This document shows positions 1-6,160 of a DNA stretch of 18,069 nt, piece by piece. How positions within the stretch are numbered: position 1 is the first letter of the stretch; each line of letters opens with the position of its first letter. Source of the DNA: CAYJMQ01 sp964392415 (GTDB lineage Bacteria > Bdellovibrionota > JACOXK01 > 2-02-FULL-40-11); assembly GCA_964392415.1 (NCBI GenBank), contig CAYMPL010000044.1:1-18069 (forward strand), in the 5' to 3' direction. A model generated the notes under the pieces. It did not search any database, was not told the DNA's origin, and worked only from the letters and a program-made list of their open reading frames with translations. The translations under genes were made by a program, and so were the position numbers.

Positions 1-62
1 GGATTCGAACCCGCGACCCTCAGCTTGGAAGGCTGATGCTCTACCAACTGAGCTACTCCCGC
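1..62 (-). tRNA. tRNA-Gly (anticodon TCC), 3' end cut by the window edge
   Basis: Read on the minus strand, the gene starts GCGGGAGTAGCTCAG at 62 and runs through the D-arm, an anticodon loop CTTCCAA (anticodon TCC) and a T-arm with TTCGAAT. The 3' acceptor strand and discriminator lie left of base 1, so the gene is partial here. It is the last visible member of a Thr-Tyr-Gly cluster. In many bacteria this order precedes a further tRNA and tuf, so tuf is expected just outside the window (inference). Confidence 0.95.
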
Positions 63-99
63 AAAACCTTTGCTAAAACCCTCATCATAAATAAGCCTG

Positions 100-182
100 T
101 GGAGAGGAGAGGATTTGAACCTCTGAAGGCATAAGCCGGCAGATTTACAGTCTGCTCCCTTTGGCCGCTCGGGCACCTCTCC
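100..182 (-). tRNA. tRNA-Tyr (anticodon GTA)
   Basis: A class II tRNA with a long variable arm on the minus strand. The 5' acceptor GGAGAGG (ending at 182) pairs with CCTCTCC near 101-107. The anticodon stem GCAGA/TCTGC encloses loop CTGTAAA with anticodon GTA. The T-loop is TTCAAAT. The base at 100 gives discriminator A. CCA is not encoded. It lies 33 bp downstream of tRNA-Thr and 37 bp upstream of tRNA-Gly, so the three are probably processed from one transcript. Confidence 0.96.
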
Positions 183-215
183 GCATCTCTCTCTAAATCC
201 AAATGCTATTTCCTT

Positions 216-288
216 AGCTGGCGATGGGACTCGAACCCGCAACCTGCTGATTACAAATCAGCTGCTCTACCAATTGAGCTACGCCAGC
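216..288 (-). tRNA. tRNA-Thr (anticodon TGT)
   Basis: On the minus strand the acceptor GCTGGCG (ending at 288) pairs with CGCCAGC at 217-223. The anticodon stem CTGAT/ATCAG holds loop TTTGTAA with anticodon TGT. The T-loop is TTCGAGT. CCA is not encoded. It is the first gene of the Thr-Tyr-Gly cluster and lies about 40 bp downstream of a plausible sigma-70 promoter at 327-355. Confidence 0.96.
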
Positions 289-326
289 ATCACTCCCAGT
301 TATGCTCGTCCGACCAAAACCCAACC

Positions 327-355
327 ACACTATTCAGGCTGACTTTAAAAAGCAA
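327..355 (-). promoter_or_regulatory. Candidate sigma-70 promoter for the tRNA cluster
   Basis: On the minus strand TTGCTT (350-355) and TAGTGT (327-332) are separated by exactly 17 bp. The predicted start, near 320, is about 32 bases before tRNA-Thr, a sensible distance for a tRNA leader. The call rests on motif and position only. Confidence 0.5.
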
Positions 356-379
356 GATTTTTTTTGAGAAGCTCGTTTC

Positions 380-408
380 TTGACAGAAATCCGATAAAAC
401 GAAATAAT
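380..408 (+). promoter_or_regulatory. Candidate sigma-70 promoter for the HEPN/MNT remnant
   Basis: A perfect -35 TTGACA at 380-385 is followed after 17 bp by AATAAT at 403-408 on the plus strand. The predicted start is near 415, giving a leader of about 60 bases before the ATG at 475. It is divergent from the tRNA promoter about 50 bp away. If active, it would still transcribe the broken toxin-antitoxin locus. Confidence 0.5.
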
Positions 409-474
409 CCGATTGAATCTATATCTGATTTCTTATATCAAAGAGTTGAGTAAAGATCTGGGTAGAACCGTTTC

Positions 475-901
475 ATGACAGATGATCAAAAGCTTTTAAA
501 CGAACATAAAATATCCATTTTAAATGCCCTTAAATATTTAAAATACAGTTTTAAGAAAATTCAGTCGCTTTCCATGGATTTAAACAATGCAGATCCCGAA
601 CTGCTGGAGACGTGGGAAAGTTTTGTGGCTCGTTTTGCGCGTGTCACAGATATTTTTTTGATGAAGTATATCAGAACCAGAGCCAAACTGGATGATCCTG
701 CCTTTGATTGATTTACTATTGCGCGTTTCCAATGACATTTTATCTAAAATCGAAGATTTAAGATTTCGGATCAATATTGAAATGCAGGAACGCATCGGTG
801 ATCAAAAAATTGATCTGCTCATTATAGATCAAAATACTCCCAGGGAACCCTTTCATCGAATCGCTCTCAAACAGTCTCTATTATTAAAAAAATGGCGGTA
901 A
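475..901 (+). pseudogene. HEPN-MNT toxin-antitoxin remnant (5' part of a HEPN gene joined to 3' part of an MNT gene)
   Basis: The first reading frame (475-711, 78 aa) resembles the N-terminal half of HepT-like HEPN proteins of nucleotidyltransferase pairs: an amphipathic helix bundle with LETWESFVARFARVTDIF and YIRTRAKLDDPAFD. Such proteins usually continue for 50-60 more residues with the HEPN catalytic R-x4-6-H motif, but here a TGA stops the frame. The overlapping +1 frame (692-901) then reads IDLLLRVSNDI ... ERIGDQKIDLLIID ... FHRIALKQSLLL, which resembles the last part of a minimal nucleotidyltransferase, starting inside its D-x-D motif. The GSxxxG loop and first Asp are absent. The simplest reading is an internal deletion at about 705-712 that removed the toxin's catalytic half and the antitoxin's N-terminus. 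No good Shine-Dalgarno lies before 475. Assignment is from recalled family patterns, not a search. Confidence 0.7.
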
Positions 902-909
902 AGTCGCCA
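886..909 (-). terminator. Intrinsic terminator at the end of the lpxC-rlmB cluster
   Basis: On the minus strand a short hairpin TGGCG/CGCCA (905-909 with 893-897, 7-nt loop) is followed by seven T (886-892). It lies about 45 bp past the rlmB stop, beyond the tandem hairpin repeats, and overlaps the last codons of the plus-strand HEPN/MNT remnant. The stem is only 5-6 bp, so strength is uncertain. Confidence 0.55.
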
Positions 910-929
910 CCTGAGCGCCAAAGACGCGA

Positions 930-963
930 AGGTCTTCGTCCGGCTTCGCCGGGCTCAGGATGA
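930..963. repeat. Family A hairpin repeat, copy 1 (tandem pair)
   Basis: A palindromic unit with inner stem GTCCGGC/GCCGGGC (one wobble pair) around TTC, flanked by TCTTCG and CTCAGGATGA. It forms a tandem pair with the copy at 962-997. The rlmB stop codon (955-957) lies inside it. Confidence 0.8.
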
Positions 964-1749
964 GATCCTTCGTCCGGCTTCGCCGGACTCAGGATGACTA
1001 TCCCTCTGCCTCACGACTTCAAACAGCGCGATGCCGCCAGCGACAGAGGCGTTGAGGGAATCGAGGGCGCCGGGCATCGGAATTCGAGCTAAGAGATCAC
1101 ACTGAGCCGCTACCCCTTTTTTCAAACCACGCTCTTCGTTTCCGATAACAAGAGCAGCCCGCTGAGAACAGTCGGTTTCAAAAATGGATTTTTCAGCGTC
1201 TGCTGAAAGACCGACCACAAAAAATCGGCTCTTTTTAAGAACATCCAAAGCCTGGGAAATATTGGGGACACGACAAATAGAAAGATGTTCTGTCCCACCA
1301 GCCGAGACCTTTACAACCGTCGCTGTCACCTGTGCCGCCCCATGTTTGGGAATGACGACCGCATGAGCCTTGGCACAGACGGCAGATCGGATCAGCGCCC
1401 CCAGATTATGCGGATCTTGAATTTCATCCAAGACCAATATAAAGCCACGTCCTTCATCAGCCTCCATTTTTTCAACGACTTCTGAAAGCGATGGATAGCG
1501 CCGCTCTTTCACATCTGCAAAAACCGATTGATGGACAGGATCTGATTCTCTTGGAATTCTTCGAAGCCAACTCCGAAGTGATGAATCATTGAGATAAGAA
1601 ATTGAAATCCGATTTCTTCTACAAAGATCTAGTATAGGCTCGATATTCTTTGAAGTCCGCTCCTTTGATAGCGCCACTTCACGAACATCCTGCGGCCTCA
1701 CTTTTAAAATTTCATGGATGGCATGAATACCAAAAAGGATTTCAGACAT
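955..1749 (-). CDS. rlmB: 23S rRNA 2'-O-ribose methyltransferase, TrmH/SpoU family, RlmB-like
   Basis: A 264-aa SPOUT methyltransferase that probably transfers a methyl group from S-adenosylmethionine to a 23S rRNA ribose (the G2251 position in E. coli). The N-terminal substrate-binding domain (about 1-75) begins with the family-typical FGIHAIHEIL. The three SpoU motifs follow: LDEIQDPHNLGALIRSA (107-123), VIGNEERGL (201-209) and IPMPGALDSLNASVAGGIALF (223-243), which together form the trefoil-knot cofactor site. RlmB proteins normally end close to the EVVRQR seen at 244-249. Here 15 more residues (SHPESGEAGRR and flanks) follow, encoded entirely by the Family A repeat pair, so the C-terminus looks like a recent add-on. 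It is the last gene of the lpxC cluster, 23 bp after pyrF. TrmH-type tRNA methylation is a less likely alternative. Confidence 0.9.
   Translation of the reverse strand: MSEILFGIHAIHEILKVRPQDVREVALSKERTSKNIEPILDLCRRNRISISYLNDSSLRSWLRRIPRESDPVHQSVFADVKERRYPSLSEVVEKMEADEGRGFILVLDEIQDPHNLGALIRSAVCAKAHAVVIPKHGAAQVTATVVKVSAGGTEHLSICRVPNISQALDVLKKSRFFVVGLSADAEKSIFETDCSQRAALVIGNEERGLKKGVAAQCDLLARIPMPGALDSLNASVAGGIALFEVVRQRDSHPESGEAGRRISS
962..997. repeat. Family A hairpin repeat, copy 2 (tandem pair)
   Basis: GAGATCCTTCG, then perfect inner stem GTCCGGC/GCCGGAC around TTC, then CTCAGGATGAC. The outer stem ATCCT/AGGAT is intact. It encodes part of the extra RlmB C-terminus on the minus strand. Repeats of this GGATCTC...CATCCTGAG type are widespread in bacterial genomes. 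Confidence 0.85.
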
Positions 1750-1772
1750 AAGTCACCCCATTATCCTCCAGA

Positions 1773-2504
1773 TTATTCATCGGAGATGTTTCGCCCTTCG
1801 GGCTCAACATGATACATTTTTAAACGCTCGAGGGGATTTTTAGACTGGAATAAAGATCGTCCAATAACAAGATAATCTGTCCCCTCTTTCAAAGCAGACT
1901 CTGCCGTCGCAGTTCGTTTTTGATCCTCTTTTAAAACGTTCTCCCCTGCCAAACGAATCCCGGGGGTTACGGTCACGAAATCTTTTCCAATCTTCTTCTT
2001 AATTGCTGAAACATCTGAAACAGAACAGACAACGCCATCCAGACCCGCTTTTTTTGCAAGTCCCGCGTAATAAACCACAAGCTCCTGAACAGGGGTATCG
2101 ATTTTTAATTCTGAGAGAGACGAATCTGTAAAACTTGTCAGCACAGTCACCCCAATAAGCAGAGTTTTTTTTCGATGTGAGCCATACTGATCAACCGCCT
2201 CCCTCGCAGCCTTCATCATTTCCATACCGCCTGATACATGAACATTCATCATGAATGGCGCTAGCTTCATTGCCGCTTTCGTTGCCTCATAGACCGTATT
2301 TGGAATATCGTGAAACTTAAGGTCTAAAAAAACCTCACCCCCCTCTTCTTGAATATCCCGAACAATCTTGGGTCCTTCTGTAGTAAAAAGCTGCTTTCCA
2401 ACTTTAAAATACTTCACAGTGGGGATAAACCGTTTTACCCAGGAAAGGGCTTCCCGGGCTGATGAGAAATCAAGTGCGATGATTAATTTTTCTGAACAAT
2501 TCAT
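1773..2504 (-). CDS. pyrF: Orotidine 5'-phosphate decarboxylase
   Basis: A 243-aa TIM-barrel enzyme that decarboxylates OMP to UMP, the last step of de novo pyrimidine synthesis. It opens with the conserved LIIALDFSS (Asp11). FKVGKQLF supplies a substrate lysine (Lys34). The signature DLKFHDIPNT contains the catalytic Asp61-Lys63-Asp66 set. TPGIRL (180-185) and YLVIGRSL (211-218) are the phosphate-binding loops. The ATG at 2504 overlaps proS by 35 bp, which suggests translational coupling; only a weak CGGA precedes it. The last 10-12 residues (around EPEGRNISDE) are encoded by a hairpin repeat at 1783-1813. Related enzymes end soon after the helix following the IGR loop, so this tail appears repeat-derived. 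Confidence 0.95.
   Translation of the reverse strand: MNCSEKLIIALDFSSAREALSWVKRFIPTVKYFKVGKQLFTTEGPKIVRDIQEEGGEVFLDLKFHDIPNTVYEATKAAMKLAPFMMNVHVSGGMEMMKAAREAVDQYGSHRKKTLLIGVTVLTSFTDSSLSELKIDTPVQELVVYYAGLAKKAGLDGVVCSVSDVSAIKKKIGKDFVTVTPGIRLAGENVLKEDQKRTATAESALKEGTDYLVIGRSLFQSKNPLERLKMYHVEPEGRNISDE
1783..1813. repeat. Family A-like hairpin repeat at the pyrF 3' end, compensated outer stem
   Basis: The order of parts matches Family A, with GAGAT..TTCG on one side and CTCA..ATGA on the other. The outer stem is ATGTT/AACAT instead of ATCCT/AGGAT, a double compensatory change, and the inner stem is GCCC/GGGC around TTC. It lies within the final codons of pyrF. Confidence 0.7.
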
Positions 2505-3759
2505 TCCGAATTTTTAATATCTGATCGACTGCGGCGGGGATCGCAATCATCTTTTCTTCTTTTTCTGATCTGAGTTTTATTCCAACTGATTTTTTTGAAA
2601 TTCCCTTTTGGCCTACTGCCACGCGAATCGGAATCCCAATCAAATCAACATCATTAAATTTAACGCCGGCGCTCTCTTCTTTATCATGCAGAAGCGTTTC
2701 GACATTCTTTTCGAGAAGTCTTTGATACACCTCTTCAGAGACTTTGACAACCTCCGGATCAGACATATTAAGCGGAATAACAGCCACTTCAAACGGGGCA
2801 AGGGGAATGGGCCAAAGAATTCCGCTTTCATCATGATGCTGTTCAATCGCGGCTGCCATGGTTCTTCCGACACCTATTCCATAACACCCCATCTCAAAAT
2901 GAAGCTGCTTGCCATTTGAATCTAAAAAAGTTGCCCCTAATGCCTCGCTGTATTTCTTTCCAAGGAAAAAAATATGCCCCACTTCAATCCCACGACTGCT
3001 TTTTAATGTTCCTTTGTGACAGGTAGGACAGAGATCCCCTTCTTTTTTCTGAACGAACGTCGCATTTGCCGAAAACCTGCAATCGGCACACGAAAGAATC
3101 TCATCTTCGCCCGATTTCGCCAGAACCTGAAATTCATGAGAAGCAGCCCCCCCCATTTTCCCTGTATCTGCCGAAACCGCTCTAAACTCAAAACCGCAGC
3201 GGGTAAAAATTCGCTCATACGTCTGATACATCACTTCATACTCTCTCAATGCGTCATCTTTTGACGCATGAAAACTGTATGCGTCTTTCATTAAAAATTC
3301 CCGACCACGCATCAGACCAAAACGGGGTCTTAGCTCATCCCGAAATTTTGTCTGAATCTGATAGAGATTAACCGGTAACTGTTTATAAGAACGGAGGAAG
3401 TGTCTCGCAATATCGGTAATCACTTCCTCATGAGTCGGTCCCAGACAAAATTGACGATTGTTTCTGTCTTTGAGCCGAGCCAACTCCTCACCCATCTCAT
3501 CCCAACGCCCGCTCTCCTCCCAAAGTTCAGCCGGCTGAAGCATCGGCATGAGGAGCTCTTGAGCGCCTGATCGATTCATCTCCTCGCGGATAATGTTCTC
3601 AACCTTTTTAATCACGCGATATCCGAGCGGAAGATACGTAAAAATTCCCGCGGCTACCTTTTTGATCATTCCGGCCCGAAGCATCAGCCGATGAGACATG
3701 ACTTCGGCATCACCGGGCACCTCTCTGAGTGTGGGAAGAAGATACTTGGATAATCTCAT
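2470..3759 (-). CDS. proS: Prolyl-tRNA synthetase without the INS editing domain
   Basis: A 429-aa class II synthetase that charges tRNA-Pro. It starts with MRLSKYLLPTLREVPGDAE, typical of bacterial-type ProRS. Motif 2 is FRDELRPRFGLMRGREF (139-155); the proline-site region CLGPTHEEV is at 105-113; GIEVGHIFFLG (257-267) and motif 3 GCYGIGVGRT (291-300) follow; the anticodon-binding domain is about 323-429. Bacterial ProRS is usually near 570 aa, with a roughly 180-aa Ala-tRNA-Pro editing (INS) domain between motifs 2 and 3. Here HEFQVLAKSGEDEI is followed by only about 35 residues holding CADC (224-227) and CPTC (244-247), a likely zinc ribbon, before GIEVGHIF. The INS domain is therefore missing while the fold around it is intact. 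The start overlaps ispG by 4 bp (ATGA), with AGGGGACC as ribosome-binding site. Confidence 0.95.
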   Translation of the reverse strand: MRLSKYLLPTLREVPGDAEVMSHRLMLRAGMIKKVAAGIFTYLPLGYRVIKKVENIIREEMNRSGAQELLMPMLQPAELWEESGRWDEMGEELARLKDRNNRQFCLGPTHEEVITDIARHFLRSYKQLPVNLYQIQTKFRDELRPRFGLMRGREFLMKDAYSFHASKDDALREYEVMYQTYERIFTRCGFEFRAVSADTGKMGGAASHEFQVLAKSGEDEILSCADCRFSANATFVQKKEGDLCPTCHKGTLKSSRGIEVGHIFFLGKKYSEALGATFLDSNGKQLHFEMGCYGIGVGRTMAAAIEQHHDESGILWPIPLAPFEVAVIPLNMSDPEVVKVSEEVYQRLLEKNVETLLHDKEESAGVKFNDVDLIGIPIRVAVGQKGISKKSVGIKLRSEKEEKMIAIPAAVDQILKIRNELFRKINHRT

Positions 3760-4814
3760 GAGGTCCCCTTTTCCATTTCCTGAACCTTATCCATTAATGT
3801 TTGAAAAAGATCGGCTTCTGGAACTTTTCTGACCGTTTTGCCATCGAGGTATAAAAGCCCCTCTTTTTTCCCCCCCGCGATTCCGACATGCGCATCGCGG
3901 GCCTCTCCCGGACCATTGACCGCGCACCCCATCACCGCAATTTTGAGCGGCTTCTTGACATGCGACACCGCTTTCTCAACACGGTTCGCAAGCTCGATGA
4001 CATCAATCTCAGCCCGCGCGCAGGAGGGGCATGCAATGACCTCTGGACCAAAATTCCTAAGCCCCAATGCCTTTAAAATTTCCCGCGCCGTCTTAATTTC
4101 TTCTCGTGAATCAGCGGTCAACGAAACCCGGATCGTATCGCCGATGCCATCCGCAAGCAATGCTCCGAGGGCAACAGCCGACTTGATCGATCCTGCAAAT
4201 ACGGGCCCTGCTTCAGTCACCCCCAGATGGAGCGGATAGTCGACTGCCTTGGCTAATTTTCGATATCCCTCAATCGTTGTCCGGACATCTGACGATTTGA
4301 GAGAAATCTTAAAATTCGTATATTTTTCTTTTTCAAAAAAATCGACATGACGGATCGCGCTTTCAACCAGCGCGTCGGTCGAAGGGTAGCCATATTTTTT
4401 AAGAAGATCCCGTTCTAAAGATCCGCTGTTGACGCCGATCCGGATCACCGTATTCCTTTTTCTGGCGGCACGAATGACGGCACGCACCCTTTCTTTGGAG
4501 CCAATGTTGCCAGGATTAATTCTTACGCCTTGAACACCTGCCTCAACCGATCCGAGAGCCAGCCGATGATCAAAATGAATATCTGCAATGAGGGGAACCG
4601 AAATTTGTTTCAGAATGGCTGGAATCGCCTCGAGCGATTTTTTATCGGGGACACTCACACGAATGACTTCACAGCCAACTTCTTCCAGTCCCCGAATTTC
4701 GGCTACCGTTTTTTTGACATCGTACGTGGGAGAAATCGTCATCGACTGGACAACAACAGGCGCTCCCCCTCCGATTTCAACATTGCCCAATACAATTTTT
4801 TTTTGACTTGCCAT
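3756..4814 (-). CDS. ispG: 4-hydroxy-3-methylbut-2-enyl diphosphate synthase (GcpE)
   Basis: An iron-sulfur enzyme of the MEP pathway that converts MEcPP to HMBPP for isoprenoid synthesis, about 352 aa. The N-terminal TIM barrel shows VVVQSMT, PLIADIHFDHRLAL and GVRINPGNIG. The C-terminal [4Fe-4S] domain has IACPSCARAEID and GCAVNGPGEA, giving three cysteine ligands plus Glu in the family-typical order. The length fits the short bacterial form without the plant/Chlamydia insertion. Candidate starts are GTG at 4820, ATG at 4817 and ATG at 4814. The GAGG at 4822-4825 lies inside the last ntrX codons and best fits the ATG at 4814 (7-nt spacing). The gene overlaps the ntrX/proS neighbours by a few bases on each side, so it is translationally coupled within the cluster. 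Confidence 0.95.
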   Translation of the reverse strand: MASQKKIVLGNVEIGGGAPVVVQSMTISPTYDVKKTVAEIRGLEEVGCEVIRVSVPDKKSLEAIPAILKQISVPLIADIHFDHRLALGSVEAGVQGVRINPGNIGSKERVRAVIRAARKRNTVIRIGVNSGSLERDLLKKYGYPSTDALVESAIRHVDFFEKEKYTNFKISLKSSDVRTTIEGYRKLAKAVDYPLHLGVTEAGPVFAGSIKSAVALGALLADGIGDTIRVSLTADSREEIKTAREILKALGLRNFGPEVIACPSCARAEIDVIELANRVEKAVSHVKKPLKIAVMGCAVNGPGEARDAHVGIAGGKKEGLLYLDGKTVRKVPEADLFQTLMDKVQEMEKGTS

Positions 4815-4816
4815 CA

Positions 4817-6160
4817 TCACACCTCAATTTGATACGCCTTAATTTTCCGGTGAAGATTCGTCCGCTCCATGCCAATCGCCTGGGCTGTTTTTGAGATACT
4901 GCCATCAAATTCCTGAAGTTTTTTGATCAAATACTCTTTTTCAAATTTTATTCTGGCCTGCCTAAAATCGTTATCTTCATCCAGATTCTCTTCACTCGAT
5001 TCACGAAGGGTTATCGGAATATCTTCAACCTGTATTTCATCCGACGGCGTCATAATAAAAAGCCTCTCAATCACATTTTTAAGCTCCCGCACATTGCCGG
5101 GCCAATCATAATACTTAAGAATTTCCATCGCCTCTTCCGAAACCCGTTTTGGCTTTTTACCATTTTCTTCTGCGATTTTCTCTAAAAAATAATTCGCAAG
5201 ATGCGGGATTTCTGCTTTTCGTTCGCGAAGGGCTGGAACATGAAAGGGGATCACATTGAGCCGATAATAAAGGTCCTCCCGAAAATGCCCCTTCTCAATC
5301 TCTTTCGGAAGATCTTTGTTGGTTGCAACAATCACACGAACATCCACCTCATAGGTTACCGTCCCACCCACCCGTTCAAATTTTCTCTCCTGAAGCACGC
5401 GAAGGATCTTGGCCTGTGTCTTGAGACTCATATCCCCAATCTCATCCAGGAAAAGAGTTCCCTGATCGGCCAGTTCAAATTTACCGCGACGGGAGGAGGT
5501 GGCGCCCGTAAATGCCCCCTTTTCGTGTCCAAAGAGCTCGGACTCAATTAATTCTTCTGGAATCGCGGCACAGTTTACAGCCACAAAAGGCTTTGCCTGA
5601 CGTTTGCTCTGCTCATGGATGCTTCGCGCGACAAGCTCTTTTCCGGTCCCATTTTCACCGGTGATTAAAATCCAGCTATTTGTCGGCGCAACAATTTTCA
5701 TCTGTTCTTTCAGCGCCCGCATTTTAAGATCGTGCACAATCATCATGTGAAGTTTATTAACCTGCTGGCGCAGAAACTTATTTTCTTCCTGCAGGCGATT
5801 CGCGGACAAAAGATTTTTAATGACAAGAGAAAGCTTTTCAAGTGAAAGCGGTTTTTCAATGAAATCATAGGCTCCCAGCTTTGTCGCTTTTACCGCGGTC
5901 TCAATCGTTCCATGTCCTGACATCACAATCACGGAGTTGTTCAAACCCAGCGGCCGCAATTTTTTTAAAACCTCCATCCCATCCATTTCAGGCATCCAGA
6001 TATCCAGAAGGATCAGATCTGGACGTTCTTTTTCAACAGATAAAATCGCGCTCCTTCCATCTGAAGCCTCTGAAACACGATACCCTTCTTCTTCAAGCGC
6101 GGAACGGAGGGTCCTTCGAATATTCTGCTCGTCATCGACGATTAAGATGTGGGCGTTCAT
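4817..6160 (-). CDS. ntrX: NtrX-like sigma-54-dependent response regulator
   Basis: A 447-aa activator of RpoN-dependent promoters. The receiver domain (1-120) has the acidic pocket DDEQ (9-12), phospho-acceptor Asp53 in LLDIWMPEMDG, Ser81 and Lys103. The central AAA+ domain (about 145-375) has Walker A GENGTGKE (168-175), the sigma-54-contacting loop GAFTGA (215-220), Walker B TLFLDEIGD (235-243) and arginine-finger region FREDLYYRLNV (293-303). The C-terminal Fis-type helix-turn-helix (about 419-443) reads SISKTAQAIGMERTNLHRKI. It overlaps the upstream kinase gene by 29 bp, the usual arrangement of a cognate pair. No strong Shine-Dalgarno precedes 6160, so coupling is likely. NtrX is favoured over NtrC because of the membrane NtrY-type kinase partner, but the regulon cannot be read from sequence. 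Confidence 0.92.
   Translation of the reverse strand: MNAHILIVDDEQNIRRTLRSALEEEGYRVSEASDGRSAILSVEKERPDLILLDIWMPEMDGMEVLKKLRPLGLNNSVIVMSGHGTIETAVKATKLGAYDFIEKPLSLEKLSLVIKNLLSANRLQEENKFLRQQVNKLHMMIVHDLKMRALKEQMKIVAPTNSWILITGENGTGKELVARSIHEQSKRQAKPFVAVNCAAIPEELIESELFGHEKGAFTGATSSRRGKFELADQGTLFLDEIGDMSLKTQAKILRVLQERKFERVGGTVTYEVDVRVIVATNKDLPKEIEKGHFREDLYYRLNVIPFHVPALRERKAEIPHLANYFLEKIAEENGKKPKRVSEEAMEILKYYDWPGNVRELKNVIERLFIMTPSDEIQVEDIPITLRESSEENLDEDNDFRQARIKFEKEYLIKKLQEFDGSISKTAQAIGMERTNLHRKIKAYQIEV

Noticed and set aside
930..997. CRISPR array made of the tandem units
   Set aside because: There are only two units with no spacers, the units are palindromic hairpins, and no cas gene is present.
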